Counted from the first letter of the stretch, positions 1 to 9,254 are shown. The stretch is 64,000 nucleotides of DNA from G963677085 sp963677085 (GCA_963677085.2 CAXXFH010000004.1:4650001-4714000); one strand, 5' to 3'. Numbers and translations are program-made. Notes: a model not told the origin generated them from the letters alone.

Positions 1-373
1 CGTAACTCGTTGGCGCGGAGTACGTTTCGGAGACCGGCTGGGAGGCCGCTTCCGCACTTTCCGCTGCCGCTTGGGCACTTTCCGCCGCACGACGTTCCAA
101 CTCGCGGACCCGTTCTTCCATCTCTTTGCCCGGCTTAAAGGTAACGACAAACTTTTCGGGTACGAAAACCTTATCGCCGGTGCGTGGATTCCGGGCCTTT
201 CGAGGTGCTCGTCGCTTGACCTCAAACACGCCGAAGTTACGCAGCTCAATCCGACCATCCTGGACCAACGTCTCGACGATCGCATCGAACGTTTTCTGGA
301 CGATTTCTTTCGTCTGAAGTTGGGTGAGTCCAATCTCTTCGGAAATGGTCCGAACGATCTCTTTTTTGGTCAC
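1..373 (-). CDS. HU-family DNA-binding protein (C-terminus outside window)
   Basis: Small nucleoid-associated protein that binds and bends DNA. Read on the minus strand from a GTG (371-373), the product begins VTKKEIVRTISEEIGLTQ. It shows the HU/IHF fold: two N-terminal helices, then a beta arm with ELRNFGVFEVK-type and ARNPRTG motifs (the DNA-clasping arm), then VPEKFVVTFKPGKE. After the roughly 90-residue core there is an Ala/Glu/Ser-rich tail with AES repeats, and no stop before base 1, so it is longer than a plain HU. The track's ATG alternatives lie in other frames. AGGAG at about 383-387, nine bases upstream, supports the GTG. The tail is read as disordered or DNA-binding by analogy with planctomycete HU proteins; that part is inference. 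Confidence 0.9.
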   Translation of the reverse strand, partial: MTKKEIVRTISEEIGLTQLQTKEIVQKTFDAIVETLVQDGRIELRNFGVFEVKRRAPRKARNPRTGDKVFVPEKFVVTFKPGKEMEERVRELERRAAESAQAAAESAEAASQPVSETYSAPTSY

Positions 374-852
374 GACTCAGTTCTCCTCTGAGAAGGGTCG
401 CCACAGGGTCAGAAAAACGCTCCTGCGGAGCTGCCCAAAGACGCTCCAAGTGTAGGCCCCATAACGACTAGAGTCAAGATCAATCAAGTGATCTCACCGG
501 CCATCTTCCAATTCTGGACCACCAGAACCCAACCATTCGGTCAGTTCCGTGGAATCGGATGATTCATCCTAAATGCTTGTTGTCAAAGAGCTTAGCCGAG
601 AGTGCGCCAGTTGCAGTGCCGGTCGAGTGCTGTAAGTACTTGCTGTAAAACAATTTGCAGCACGCGACAAAACGCGGCGGCGGCGCACTCGGACCGGGGC
701 TAGCCCGCGGCTAAGAAGTGTATCGACCTGGGAACCGGAAAACTCCAGCCAGATCCTACAATTGGTAAAACCAGAAAAAATAGAACCCGACCGGCTATGT
801 CGGGGGGTAGGACGCAGACGGCATGGAGTCTGGCGGCGTAGAGTGTTGTGTG
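374..852. other. Intergenic stretch upstream of the HU gene
   Basis: Nothing convincing was seen beyond the HU ribosome-binding site near 383-387. Open frames here are shadows of the GC-rich sequence. The HU promoter should lie in this stretch, but no clear -35/-10 pair stands out. Confidence 0.5.
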
Positions 853-1272
853 TCACACACGCAGCACGTTGAGTTGCTCTTGGATCTTGGCCAACGGCAC
901 GCGTTGCCCTCGGTTGGCCCCAGGGCACCACTCGGCCATTTCCTGCCAGGTTTCCGGCGATCGTAGATTCGAATGCCAAAACGGCCATGTCCGGCACTGG
1001 CGTGGGCGGACGCCGTAGATTTGGCAGATACGTTTTTCGCCGTCGAAGAAGACGCAGTCGCCGTTGGGGAATTCGACGAGACTCTTGCGGATGCCTACCG
1101 AACGCACGTAGTGCTTCTCGAAGGTCTCGATATCGACCTTGATGCTGGCAGCGATCACCTCGATTTCCGCCTTGTTCACCCAAACATAGCCAGGGGCTCC
1201 GGTGCAGCAGTCACCGCAACCGGTGCATTGAAAGCACAGACCTTTATGATACCACGGATTTTCCGACATCAT
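853..1272 (-). CDS. YkgJ-type cysteine-cluster protein
   Basis: A 139-residue protein with an N-terminal CTGCGDCC cluster (after FQ), then CVFFDGEKRICQIYGVRPRQCRTWPF and a final EWCPG. This C-rich arrangement is typical of the YkgJ/UPF0153 family, thought to bind zinc or an Fe-S cluster. The catalytic role is unknown. Two adjacent ATGs are possible: GAGG in the leader is four bases from the first (1272) and seven from the second (1269), so the second may be the true start. It stands alone, with no operon partner close by on this strand. Confidence 0.85.
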   Translation of the reverse strand: MMSENPWYHKGLCFQCTGCGDCCTGAPGYVWVNKAEIEVIAASIKVDIETFEKHYVRSVGIRKSLVEFPNGDCVFFDGEKRICQIYGVRPRQCRTWPFWHSNLRSPETWQEMAEWCPGANRGQRVPLAKIQEQLNVLRV

Positions 1273-1396
1273 ATAACCTCACGCGGTTCAAGACCGCACG
1301 TTCAAGCCAAACCGCGGCCAACACGCGGCCTGCGGCATTTCGAAACAAACTGAAAACAACTTAGTCCGGCTCGTGCTTCGTCAAACTTAGAAGACA

Positions 1397-1480
1397 GGGT
1401 GCCATGCCCACGGCAACGTGGGCATGCTCGAAGTGCGTGCGGTACGCATTCATGCCCACGTTGCCGTGGGCATGGCACCC
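1397..1480. repeat. 30-bp perfect inverted repeat, GGGTGCCA palindrome family
   Basis: The arms 1397-1426 and 1451-1480 are exact reverse complements, with a 24-base loop. Each arm also contains its own small palindrome (CCCACG..CGTGGG). The outer end GGGTGCCA is shared with other copies in the window. It lies downstream of moaA and could form a strong hairpin in RNA, but no T tract follows. Confidence 0.85.
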
Positions 1481-1489
1481 CATAATCCC

Positions 1490-1582
1490 TGGTTTATTGA
1501 TTCCGAGGTTGATTGTGGAACACTTCGTTGCGTTCTGCCCCCGCAATCCGGGCTCCCGTTGGTTGCCCTCGTTCCACAAGCA
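1490..1582 (+). repeat. Dispersed intergenic repeat, CTCCCGTTGGT core
   Basis: Matches 39688-39776 over most of its length: CCTGGTTT, GATTGTGGAACACTTC, TTGCGTTC, GGCTCCCGTTGGT and ATGCAGG recur in the same order. The core lies at 1553-1567. Confidence 0.75.
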
Positions 1583-1612
1583 ATGCAGGATCCAATAAGA
1601 GTTGCCAAAGCA

Positions 1613-2641
1613 CTAGCCACCAATCTGATGCATGGGTCGATCGCAGGTGGTCAGTCGCCCGTCGCCGCGGCCACGGATTTTTGCCTTGCGGCTAACGGCC
1701 AAGCGGAGCACCTGTTTTAGTTGCTCGTCGTCGCGGTCGCTGCGCACGATCGCTCGCACATCCCAAATCTGGTCGGAGAACAGGCAATTTCGTAGTCGAC
1801 CGTCGGCGGTAAGCCGCAGTCGATTGCAACTGTCACAAAACGGTGCACTGACCGAACGAATCACACCCACGCGTATGCCCGATTCCACAAAACGATAGCT
1901 TGTCGCCGGCGACGCGTTGTCCTTGCACGTGTTGTCCACGCAAACCTCGGGCACCAAAGGTCCCATCGCTTGGCGGAGTATATCGAGGATCTCCTCCGCC
2001 TTGAGTACCTGGTTGGGACACCATCGACCATCGGCATCGGCCGGCATGAATTCAATGAACCGCAGAGAGAGCCCTTCTTTTGCGGCAAACTGCGCGAGCG
2101 GCACGATATCGGTTTCGGTCAGGCCGCGAATGGCCAGCGCATTCAGCTTGATCTGCTCGAATCCGGCCCGTCGCGCTGCAGCAATCCCTTTCAGCGCCTG
2201 CGGCAGCATGTCGCGGCGTGTGATTTGTCGATAGTTATCGCGGCTGACCGAGTCCAGGCTGATATTCAAGCGATGCAGACCGGCCGTGCGGAGTGCCTTG
2301 GCGTAGTCGGGCAGCAGGGTGCCATTGGTGGTCATGGACAACTCTTCGACGCCCGGCACGGCGGCAAGCATTTCGACCAGGGCGACGATCCCCTTTCGGA
2401 CCATCGGTTCGCCGCCAGTCAGCCGCACCTGACGGATCCCCAACTGTGCGGCCACGCGAACCAACCGCTCGATTTCCTCGAAGCGAAGAATCGTTTCGTG
2501 CGGTCGGAATTCTACGCCCTCGGCCGGCATGCAATACACGCAGCGCATGTTGCAGCGGTCCGTGACCGACACCCGCAGGTCGGTATGCGCCCGACCATGC
2601 GTGTCGACTAGCTGACTTCGAGTTGGCTGGGAGTTTTCCAA
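1613..2641 (-). CDS. moaA: GTP 3',8-cyclase (molybdenum cofactor biosynthesis protein A)
   Basis: Radical-SAM enzyme that, with MoaC, turns GTP into cyclic pyranopterin monophosphate, the first step of molybdenum cofactor synthesis. The 342-residue product has the SAM cluster motif CNMRCVYC near residue 30, RLTGGEP near 75, and the second, C-terminal cluster CDSCNRLRLTADGRLRNC. It ends in Gly-Gly, as MoaA should (HQIGG). The start at 2641 is a TTG; upstream in frame there is only a CTG before a stop, and the ribosome-binding site is weak. It lies 68 bp downstream of moaE and is the last gene of a minus-strand run with moaD. moaC is not in the window. Confidence 0.95.
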   Translation of the reverse strand: MENSQPTRSQLVDTHGRAHTDLRVSVTDRCNMRCVYCMPAEGVEFRPHETILRFEEIERLVRVAAQLGIRQVRLTGGEPMVRKGIVALVEMLAAVPGVEELSMTTNGTLLPDYAKALRTAGLHRLNISLDSVSRDNYRQITRRDMLPQALKGIAAARRAGFEQIKLNALAIRGLTETDIVPLAQFAAKEGLSLRFIEFMPADADGRWCPNQVLKAEEILDILRQAMGPLVPEVCVDNTCKDNASPATSYRFVESGIRVGVIRSVSAPFCDSCNRLRLTADGRLRNCLFSDQIWDVRAIVRSDRDDEQLKQVLRLAVSRKAKIRGRGDGRLTTCDRPMHQIGG

Positions 2642-2709
2642 GGTTCTTTTCAGTCGGGTTGTGGAATACCCAGGTTAGAGCCTGTCGCGAACCGCGGCAA
2701 GCCAACCCG

Positions 2710-3138
2710 TCAGTGGTCGGGGTGTACCCATTGGTCGGTGCCGTCGTCGAAGGTTTCCTTCTTCCAGATGGGTACGACCAGCTTGATTTGATCGATCAGC
2801 CACTTGCCGGCCTCGAACGCCGCCTCGCGATGGGCCGAGGCGGCGGCAATGGCCACGCTCACCTCACCGATCCGCAGATGTCCCAGTCGATGGACCACCA
2901 CGCAAGTGATCAACTCCCACTTTTGTCGGGCTTCGGTCGCAAGTGCGGCGAGTTTCTTCTCGGCCATCGGGCGATAGGCGTCGTAGTCGAGCGATCGGGT
3001 GAGTCGTTCGTCGGGGAGTTCATGGGCCGTGAATTCGCGCACCGTTCCGAGAAACAAGACGACGGCCCCAGCCTTTGGCGACCGAGCTGCGTCGAGCACG
3101 GCCGTTACGTCGATCGGTTCGGAAGTGAGTTGGATCAT
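2710..3138 (-). CDS. moaE: Molybdopterin synthase catalytic subunit
   Basis: Large subunit of molybdopterin synthase, which moves sulfur from the MoaD C-terminal thiocarboxylate onto precursor Z. The 142-residue length fits the family. Visible hallmarks are AGAVVLFLGTVRE near the N-terminus, the HRLGHLRIGE stretch, and the lysine-bearing VPIWKKE motif near the C-terminus that forms the active site. The ATG at 3138 lies 18 bases after the moaD stop, so translation is probably coupled. moaA follows. Confidence 0.95.
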   Translation of the reverse strand: MIQLTSEPIDVTAVLDAARSPKAGAVVLFLGTVREFTAHELPDERLTRSLDYDAYRPMAEKKLAALATEARQKWELITCVVVHRLGHLRIGEVSVAIAAASAHREAAFEAGKWLIDQIKLVVPIWKKETFDDGTDQWVHPDH

Positions 3139-3156
3139 GAGGAGGCTCGTTGGGCC

Positions 3157-3408
3157 TCAGCCGCCGCTGACTGGTGGAATGCAAGCCACTTCGGTGCCGT
3201 TGTCGAGTCGCTGGTCTTCCGAGGCGTATTCGTTGTCGACGGCAAACATGCAACGTCCGACGAGGGACGTCAGGGTTGGATATTGGGTGAGAAGCTGTTC
3301 GCGAAGCTGCGCGACGGTTGTGTTTACACCCTCGGCGAACTCAACTTCCACCGTATCATGCCCGACGAGTTGTTTTACGCCGGCGAACAGTCGGACGCGA
3401 AGTTTCAT
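3157..3408 (-). CDS. moaD: Molybdopterin synthase sulfur carrier subunit
   Basis: Ubiquitin-like small subunit of molybdopterin synthase (83 residues). It begins MKLRVRLFAGVKQLVG and ends in the required Gly-Gly (PPVSGG), which is adenylated and thiocarboxylated. The start ATG (3406-3408) overlaps the stop of the upstream oxidoreductase gene in an ATGA arrangement. GGAGGAG lies eleven bases upstream, so it is translationally coupled. Longer open frames that extend upstream run inside the oxidoreductase gene and are rejected. Confidence 0.93.
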   Translation of the reverse strand: MKLRVRLFAGVKQLVGHDTVEVEFAEGVNTTVAQLREQLLTQYPTLTSLVGRCMFAVDNEYASEDQRLDNGTEVACIPPVSGG

Positions 3409-6400
3409 GTCGCGATCAACTCCTCCGACGACGCGGCCAACAGGTCGCCGGCTTCCGGCATCAGATTGTAGGCCATGGCCAAGAGTTTGACAGGGTGGAT
3501 CGTCGGCTTGGTGGTTCCTTGTTCCATTTGAATTTTGCACACGCTGCATTCCGTCGCACCCGCGGCGATGGCCGGGTCGCGCAGGCGGCTGATCAGGCGC
3601 CATCCGGCCCGGAGGCTGCTGCGATAGTTAGCCCGTTTTATCCCGAATGTGCCGGCCATTCCGGAACAGCCTTCCTCGACGGCAATCACGCGAACGCCGG
3701 GCACGAGCCCCAGCAGGTTGACACCGGGAGTTCCCTTGCCCAGGGCTTTCAGATGACACGGCGTATGGTAACCGAACGTGGTATGGATCGGTTTGAAATC
3801 CAACTGCAATTGTCCCCGCATGTGCAATTTCCAGAGATAGCTACATGCTTCGCTGGTGTTTTCGGCCACGGCAAGGGCCTCGTCGTCGTTTTCCAGCAAT
3901 TGGGGGTATTCCCGCGTCAGCGCCAAAGCGGCCGACGGTTCGGTGGTCACCACGTGGTAACCTTGCCGGATGGCCTCGGCCAGGATCGCCACATTGTGCT
4001 CGGCTAGGTGGCGTGCATGGTCGAGCGCGCCGCAGGCGATACTCGGCATGCCCGCCTGTTTTTGGTGCGGATGCACGTAGACCGCCACGCCGTTGTGTTC
4101 CAAGACCTTGACCAGGGCCATGGCGAGTTGTGTGTCGAAGTAGTTGGCGTAAAGGTCCACGAAATAGAGCACTTTGGCGCCGGAGCCTCGGGTGGGGCGG
4201 GTAAGCCTTCGTCGGGCGGCACGGCGCAGGAAACTGCGCGACGCCAGCCGCGGCAACTTCCGTCCTTGCGCGATCCCCAACGTCTTTTCCAGCAGCCACC
4301 GCATTTGCCGATTTCCCAGGGCCCAGTTCGACAACGGGCGCACCAAGCCGGCCAGTCGGGCCAACAGGTCGAGGCGCGTCATCGCCCAATCGGCTACCAG
4401 CAGTCCGTTGGCGCGGACAAAGGCCCCCTTGCCGTCGCGCATCAGTCGGGGAATGTCGATGTGCGCAGGACACTCCAAACGGCACATGTGGCAATGCACG
4501 CAAAGGTCGGCCACGGCCTTGAACTGCTCGCTGCTCAGTGCGGTGAGGTTCACTTGGCCGCCGAGCACGCCCAGCATTAGATTGACTTTCGCTCGGGGCG
4601 ACGCCTCCTCGGCCGGGGCAATCCGAAAGATGGGGCACATCCGCGTGTCGGCCGCTTGCGTACGGCACTCCCCGCACCGGTTGCAGTCGGCCACCAGTCG
4701 AGCGGCCTGATCGGGATCCCAGTCGAGTTGCAACTCCGTGAGGTTTCGCAACCCTTCGGGAACCGATTCTCGACCACGTCGGGCCATGGCGCTGCGGAGC
4801 GAAGCGTTTCGCGTCGTCGGGCTTGGCGGCGGCGGGGGGATTTCGCGGAGGTTACGGGTGAGCATCCCCGGATCGTCGCCAACCACCTTGCCCGGGTTGA
4901 AAAGGTTGTCTGGATCGAAGATTCGCTTCACGCGGCGAAAGACCTCGAACATCTCATCGCCCACCTGACGACGTACGAACGAGGTGCGCGAAAGCCCCAC
5001 GGCGTGTTCGCCACTAATCGTACCGCCAACGTCGAACACTTCCTGGTAAAGTTCTTCGGTCAGGCGGCGCATTCGTTCCACGTCCGCCGGATCGGCCAGG
5101 TCGAGGAACGGTTGGACGTGGAGTTGTCCCTGGCCCGTGTGGCAATGGGTCGACGCGATCACCTGGTGCCGCTTCAACACGTTTTGCATGCGTACTAAAA
5201 AGTCGGGAAGAATCTCCGGCGGCACGGCCACGTCCTCGATAACCGGCACAGGCCGCCGCGGTCCCTTCATGGCATAAAGGGCCGGCTGCACCTTGTCGAC
5301 CAGCGACCAGTAGAGAACCGTTTCTTCGGAGTCGAACGTCCGCCGCACTCCAAAGGCCATGCGTTTCTGGTGCCAGATGTCATCGGCCATGTCTTGCATC
5401 TGCTGGCGAACCGTGGCCGCATCGTCGCCCTCGTGTTCCACCAGCAACACGGCTTCTGTTTCTGCGGGAATCAGCAGGTCGAACCGCACTTCGGTTTCGC
5501 GTGCCAGGCTGATGTGGCGGCGATCCACCAGATCACAGGCCGTGGGTTGCCAATGCAAAATCTCACGCGACGCCCGGGCCGCTTGTTCGAGCCGATCGAA
5601 TAGCAGCAACGATACGCCCCGATATCGGGCAAGCGGTTCGGTCGACAGCGTGGCCTCGGTCACCAACGCCAGCGTTCCTTCGGAACCGACGAGGAGTTTC
5701 GCCAAGTCTAAATGGCCCTCGCTGAGAACGTCGGTCAACTGGTAGCCGCATCGATTCACGGGGCAAGGCGACTGAGAGGCCCGAATCACCTCGGCCTTTT
5801 CGATCAACAGCGAGGTCAGTTGATCGACGAGCCGACGTTTGCGGGGATCGGGGTCGGTGCTTTTGGCAGCCGTCAGTGGTTCGCGGCCGGCGTGAATTAT
5901 GTGGCCGTCGGCTAGTACGAGTTGGAGGCGGCGGACGTGGGGCCGCGTGGAACCGAACCGGAGCCAGCGGCTACCGGCGGCGTCGACCGCGATCGCGCTG
6001 CCCAGCGTTGTTACCCGATAAGTGCCCGGGTCGGGGCCCAAAATCCGCTTCTGGCGGTGGAGTTGTGCGTTGAGACGTTCGAGCACTACGCCCGGCTGCG
6101 CGGTTACCGTTTGTTGATCGATGTTGATCACGCGCCGCAGGTAGCGCGAGAAATCGACCACCACGCCGGGACCAAGCGATTCGCCGGCGACCCCGGTGCC
6201 TGCCCCACGTGCGTGCAGCGGCAAACCTTCTTCCGAGGCGTATTGCACACAGGCAGCCACGTCGAGTGCGTTGCGCGGACGGACCACGGCCAGCGGCTTG
6301 ATTTCGTGGATGCTGCCGTCGCTGGCAAAGAGCTGGCGGAAGACGTCGTCGCACCGGACTTCCCCGTTAACCACTCCCCGCAAATCGGCCTGTACCCGTT

Positions 6401-6425
6401 CGCGCTGTTGGTCGAGTTGGTCCAT
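3405..6425 (-). CDS. FAD-linked oxidase / 4Fe-4S / CCG-domain fusion (YdiJ-like)
   Basis: A 1006-residue flavin and iron-sulfur dehydrogenase of the GlcD/GlcF fusion type, close in layout to E. coli YdiJ. Residues about 40-180 form the FAD-binding module, with ARGAGTGVAGESLG contacting FAD. About 265-515 is the FAD-oxidase C domain, with THCHTGQGQLHVQP and GEHAVGLSR. Two 4Fe-4S sites follow at about 579 (CNRCGEC) and 640 (CVHCHMCRLECP). The C-terminal half carries CCG-type cysteine motifs near 888, 918 and 955. Such proteins oxidise a 2-hydroxy acid (glycolate, D-lactate or D-2-hydroxyglutarate) and pass electrons to the membrane. The exact substrate cannot be read from the sequence. It overlaps moaD by four bases, so the genes are co-transcribed, although no molybdenum site is present in this protein. 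Confidence 0.88.
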   Translation of the reverse strand: MDQLDQQRERVQADLRGVVNGEVRCDDVFRQLFASDGSIHEIKPLAVVRPRNALDVAACVQYASEEGLPLHARGAGTGVAGESLGPGVVVDFSRYLRRVINIDQQTVTAQPGVVLERLNAQLHRQKRILGPDPGTYRVTTLGSAIAVDAAGSRWLRFGSTRPHVRRLQLVLADGHIIHAGREPLTAAKSTDPDPRKRRLVDQLTSLLIEKAEVIRASQSPCPVNRCGYQLTDVLSEGHLDLAKLLVGSEGTLALVTEATLSTEPLARYRGVSLLLFDRLEQAARASREILHWQPTACDLVDRRHISLARETEVRFDLLIPAETEAVLLVEHEGDDAATVRQQMQDMADDIWHQKRMAFGVRRTFDSEETVLYWSLVDKVQPALYAMKGPRRPVPVIEDVAVPPEILPDFLVRMQNVLKRHQVIASTHCHTGQGQLHVQPFLDLADPADVERMRRLTEELYQEVFDVGGTISGEHAVGLSRTSFVRRQVGDEMFEVFRRVKRIFDPDNLFNPGKVVGDDPGMLTRNLREIPPPPPSPTTRNASLRSAMARRGRESVPEGLRNLTELQLDWDPDQAARLVADCNRCGECRTQAADTRMCPIFRIAPAEEASPRAKVNLMLGVLGGQVNLTALSSEQFKAVADLCVHCHMCRLECPAHIDIPRLMRDGKGAFVRANGLLVADWAMTRLDLLARLAGLVRPLSNWALGNRQMRWLLEKTLGIAQGRKLPRLASRSFLRRAARRRLTRPTRGSGAKVLYFVDLYANYFDTQLAMALVKVLEHNGVAVYVHPHQKQAGMPSIACGALDHARHLAEHNVAILAEAIRQGYHVVTTEPSAALALTREYPQLLENDDEALAVAENTSEACSYLWKLHMRGQLQLDFKPIHTTFGYHTPCHLKALGKGTPGVNLLGLVPGVRVIAVEEGCSGMAGTFGIKRANYRSSLRAGWRLISRLRDPAIAAGATECSVCKIQMEQGTTKPTIHPVKLLAMAYNLMPEAGDLLAASSEELIAT

Positions 6426-6752
6426 GGATTGAATCGTCCACTACGTCACGAATCGTAAAATTTGTGGGCCACTCTGCAGGCCACCGCTACTTCGGCCAAG
6501 TGCGGATTTCCCGGATCGCCCCAAAGGAGCCGGAGGAGACCTAGTGTAGCGTGTCAAAATTGAGGGATCGTGGCTTTGGCTGGTATTGTGTGCCACTGGC
6601 TCTGCCAGTGCGGGGACGTTTACGGCCAAAGGCACTGGCAGAGCCAGTGGCACACGCAGAATCATGTCCCATTTAAGTGACGCATTACTCTGGGGCAACA
6701 AGTGTCATCGTCGTCAACCCCGCGGTGCAAAGTTGTTCGTTTGCCACAACCG
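6426..6752. other. Intergenic region upstream of the oxidoreductase gene
   Basis: No gene was seen. It holds the inverted repeat at 6588-6655 between the 3' end of folE and the start of the oxidoreductase-moaDEA run. Confidence 0.55.
6588..6655. repeat. 23-bp perfect inverted repeat, TGCCACTGGC palindrome family
   Basis: The arms 6588-6610 and 6633-6655 are exact reverse complements around a 22-base loop. Each arm contains CACTGG..CCAGTG, so smaller hairpins can also form. It lies downstream of folE. Confidence 0.85.
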
Positions 6753-7403
6753 TTACCGGCGATCCCCGTAGATCAGGGTCATCAGTTCCGCCCGGGTCGA
6801 CGCCCGACTACGGAAGCATCCTCGCATGGCGGAGGTTACGCACATCGATTCCGGTTTGCGAACGCCACGGATTGCCATGCAGGTGTGTACGGCTTCAACA
6901 ATGACGGCCACGCCCTTGGCGTTGAGTTCTTCTTCCAGCAGATCGGCGATGTGTTCGGTCATGCGTTCCTGGACTTGCGGTCGCCGGGCAACGTCTTCCA
7001 CTACTCGGGCAAGCTTGCTGAGCCCCACCACACGCCCGTTGGGTAGGTAGGCCACATGGGCTTTGCCCATGAAGGGCATCATGTGGTGCTCGCACATGCT
7101 GTCGAAGCTGATGTCGCGCACCAGCACTACTTCGTCGCACTTCTCGGTGAAGAACTTCTGAAGGTGGCGGCGCGGGTCGTTGCGCAAACCTTGGAAGAGT
7201 TCGGCATACATGCGGGCAACGCGAGCCGGCGTTTCTTGAAGCCCTTCACGGTCGGGATTTTCCCCTACTGCCAAGAGAATTTCGCGAACCGCCCGCTCAA
7301 TTCGTTGGTGATCGACGCCATCGGGAGCCGGTCCTTCGTAGTCATCTTCTTCGACGGGAATACTGCCTTGGATCGTTTCAGAAAGATCCGCACGTGTAGC
7401 CAT
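6753..7403 (-). CDS. folE: GTP cyclohydrolase I
   Basis: Converts GTP to 7,8-dihydroneopterin triphosphate, the entry to folate (and queuosine) synthesis. The 216-residue product has the zinc ligands Cys104 and His107 in SMCEHHMMPF and Cys175 in AVHTCMAIRG, with LSKLARVVE and NPDREGLQETPARVARMY before them. The first 35 residues are a variable acidic extension. Monocistronic here: flanked by a palindrome-bearing gap on one side and a gene-free stretch on the other. Confidence 0.96.
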   Translation of the reverse strand: MATRADLSETIQGSIPVEEDDYEGPAPDGVDHQRIERAVREILLAVGENPDREGLQETPARVARMYAELFQGLRNDPRRHLQKFFTEKCDEVVLVRDISFDSMCEHHMMPFMGKAHVAYLPNGRVVGLSKLARVVEDVARRPQVQERMTEHIADLLEEELNAKGVAVIVEAVHTCMAIRGVRKPESMCVTSAMRGCFRSRASTRAELMTLIYGDRR

Positions 7404-7997
7404 GGAAAGTATCTCTCATGCGAGGCGAACAAACACTGTATGGTATTACCACCCGATCGGGAGGTCAAGGAGGGGGGGAGGCAGGAGAGCGGCGAAGTCG
7501 GAGGGCCATCCCCCTGGTTCCCACGATGCCGTGTGGTGGGAACCCAAGGGGCGGACGCCTTGCGTCACTCGCAGTGCGAGCCAATGCATCTGTTGGCCAG
7601 CCGTGACGCGAAGAGGCTGCGGAAATCGGTATTTGGCAATACTTCAGCCAAAGGAAGGGTGCATGGCCAGAAAAAACAGAACGACTTCCAAAGAGCCGCG
7701 AAAGCATGAAAGGGCGAGGACGCGATGAGAAGAAGAAACTACGATCATCCTTCTCTTCTTTCGCCCTTTCGTGTTTTGGCGGTCGAATAATCGAAAAACC
7801 GGGGGTGGCCATTCGGCCAGCTGCTGAGGTGTTACTGGAGGCGGTTTCAAAACCCGGCTTCGGGTTCGTCTATTCGCCGAACGAATGACCTCGACACCAG
7901 TTTTGAAACGGCTTCCTACTTCTTCCAGCCTCGAAGCGTGGGAACCAGGAGATCTACCTACCCCGGGGGCGCCCGACAACCGGAAATCGACTCAGCT
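7404..7997. other. Intergenic region between folE and the LON-domain gene
   Basis: About 590 bases without a convincing gene. An imperfect inverted repeat has arms GTTTCAAAA (7844-7852) and TTTTGAAAC (7901-7909), with a small CCCGGCTTCGGG hairpin inside. A looser palindrome, CCTGGTTCCCAC..GTGGGAACC, lies near 7513-7550. Open frames here have unlikely composition. Confidence 0.5.
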
Positions 7998-8705
7998 TCA
8001 GTTGACGCTGAATTGGGGTGGAAAACTGAATTGGCCGGCCGCGCCAGGCGACATGTCGGCCGCCGCAACGGTCAAATGCTGAAGAAGCATCTCCGCACGC
8101 CGACACACGTCTAACTGGGCCAGCAACGCCTCCTTGTTGCACAGGTCAATATCGAGCATGTAGCTGATGATGTCGGTCAGAACGGCCAGCGACACGTCGG
8201 TACCTAATAGCTGATCCACTTGATCCTGCGCCTCGGGCAGCGAAGGGAGCATCTTGAGAAACGCCTCGCGCAACTGGCGTTGCATGGCCACCTGGGCGGT
8301 AGCGTGTTGCGGCGGATTGAAGTCGTCGCACACTTCAACTTCGCCCATCCGGTAACGGCAACTACACGACAGTTCACGGATCAGGCGTACACGGCGAAGA
8401 CCCAGCAGTAGAAGATTGTAGGTGCCGTCTTCCAGGCGGTGGTGCGTGGCAACTCGTCCCAAACAGGCCATCGGGTAAAGTGGCGGTTGCCCTTCGTAGT
8501 TTTCTTCCCAGCCGGGAGAGAGCACCGCCATGGCAATCAGTCGGTCGTCCTTTACTGCGTCTTCAAGCAGTTCGCGATACCGCGGCTCAAAGACGTGCAA
8601 AGGCTGCATTACATGAGGAAACAACACCAGGTTGGGCAACGGAAACAACCGTGCCCTGCCCGAAAAGTCCTCTGCTGAAAATGCAAGATCATCAAAGGCC
8701 GACAT
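7998..8705 (-). CDS. LON substrate-binding-domain protein (no ATPase)
   Basis: A stand-alone LON N-terminal domain protein of 235 residues. Typical features are FPLPNLVLFPHVMQPLHVFEPRYREL near residue 20 and CLGRVATHHRLEDGTYNLLLLGLRRVRL near 85, followed by a helical C-terminal part. No AAA or serine-lysine protease domain is present, so it is not Lon itself. Family members are thought to recognise unfolded or specific proteins, but their partners are unknown. The ATG at 8705 (MSAFDDLAF) is preferred over one 12 codons upstream, because the upstream residues are not conserved-looking. Confidence 0.85.
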   Translation of the reverse strand: MSAFDDLAFSAEDFSGRARLFPLPNLVLFPHVMQPLHVFEPRYRELLEDAVKDDRLIAMAVLSPGWEENYEGQPPLYPMACLGRVATHHRLEDGTYNLLLLGLRRVRLIRELSCSCRYRMGEVEVCDDFNPPQHATAQVAMQRQLREAFLKMLPSLPEAQDQVDQLLGTDVSLAVLTDIISYMLDIDLCNKEALLAQLDVCRRAEMLLQHLTVAAADMSPGAAGQFSFPPQFSVN

Positions 8706-8858
8706 GCTGCATCTTTCAGTTAGGGGAAACCAGCGCCACACACAACCGGCCGCACGCCGACAGGTTGCGGTCTACGGGCGTTTGCTAGCCAATAAACGGG
8801 AACCCGGATAACCAAGTTTTCGGTCCCGAGAAGTCGGTTTCCGCAAGACAACCATACC

Positions 8859-9254
8859 TCACCCGCGTTGCGCGTTGGGGGCCGGCTTCAGGTTGATCTG
8901 TGGAGCCAACTCAGCCGGGAGCATTTCCGCCCCGGTCGCAGATTCCGCATAATCCACACATTTGTCGGCCTGGGCCAGCAGCGCGTCGACATCGAGATCC
9001 AGGTGATGCGGACGAAATGGTGCGAGTGTCTCGTGTGCCCGGGCTAAGAGCTTCTGGGCACCTGGAAGGTTGTGGTGGCTCAGGTGGTGCATCGCTACGG
9101 CCGTCTGGATTAATCCCTTGAAAAACCCCGAGTTCGGCCGACCCTCGGCAATCCAGCACTGCTCCCACTGGTCGTGGCTGTCGAAATAGGCGCGACGATT
9201 GAACGAGTCGATCCCCCTCAAGAAGGAGGGGGCGTCGTGTGTGCTGAACGACAT
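8859..9254 (-). CDS. DUF309 family protein
   Basis: A 131-residue helical protein with the DUF309 pattern: FNRRAYFDSHDQWEQCW, then FFKGLIQTAVAMHHL and a Gly-Ala-x2-Leu-Leu segment (NLPGAQKLLARA). Family function is not established. The start ATG (9254) sits 150 bp downstream of the LON-domain gene on the same strand, so the two may share a transcript. Confidence 0.85.
   Translation of the reverse strand: MSFSTHDAPSFLRGIDSFNRRAYFDSHDQWEQCWIAEGRPNSGFFKGLIQTAVAMHHLSHHNLPGAQKLLARAHETLAPFRPHHLDLDVDALLAQADKCVDYAESATGAEMLPAELAPQINLKPAPNAQRG

Larger units (their letters stand above)
1273..1612. other. Intergenic region with two repeats
   Basis: No gene was seen. It holds a large perfect inverted repeat (1397-1480) followed directly by a dispersed repeat (about 1490-1582), both described separately. 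The short open frames are created by these repeats. Confidence 0.6.

Noticed and set aside
569..1183. 204-codon minus-strand frame overlapping the YkgJ gene
   Set aside because: Reads YkgJ codons in another frame; Arg-rich shadow composition.
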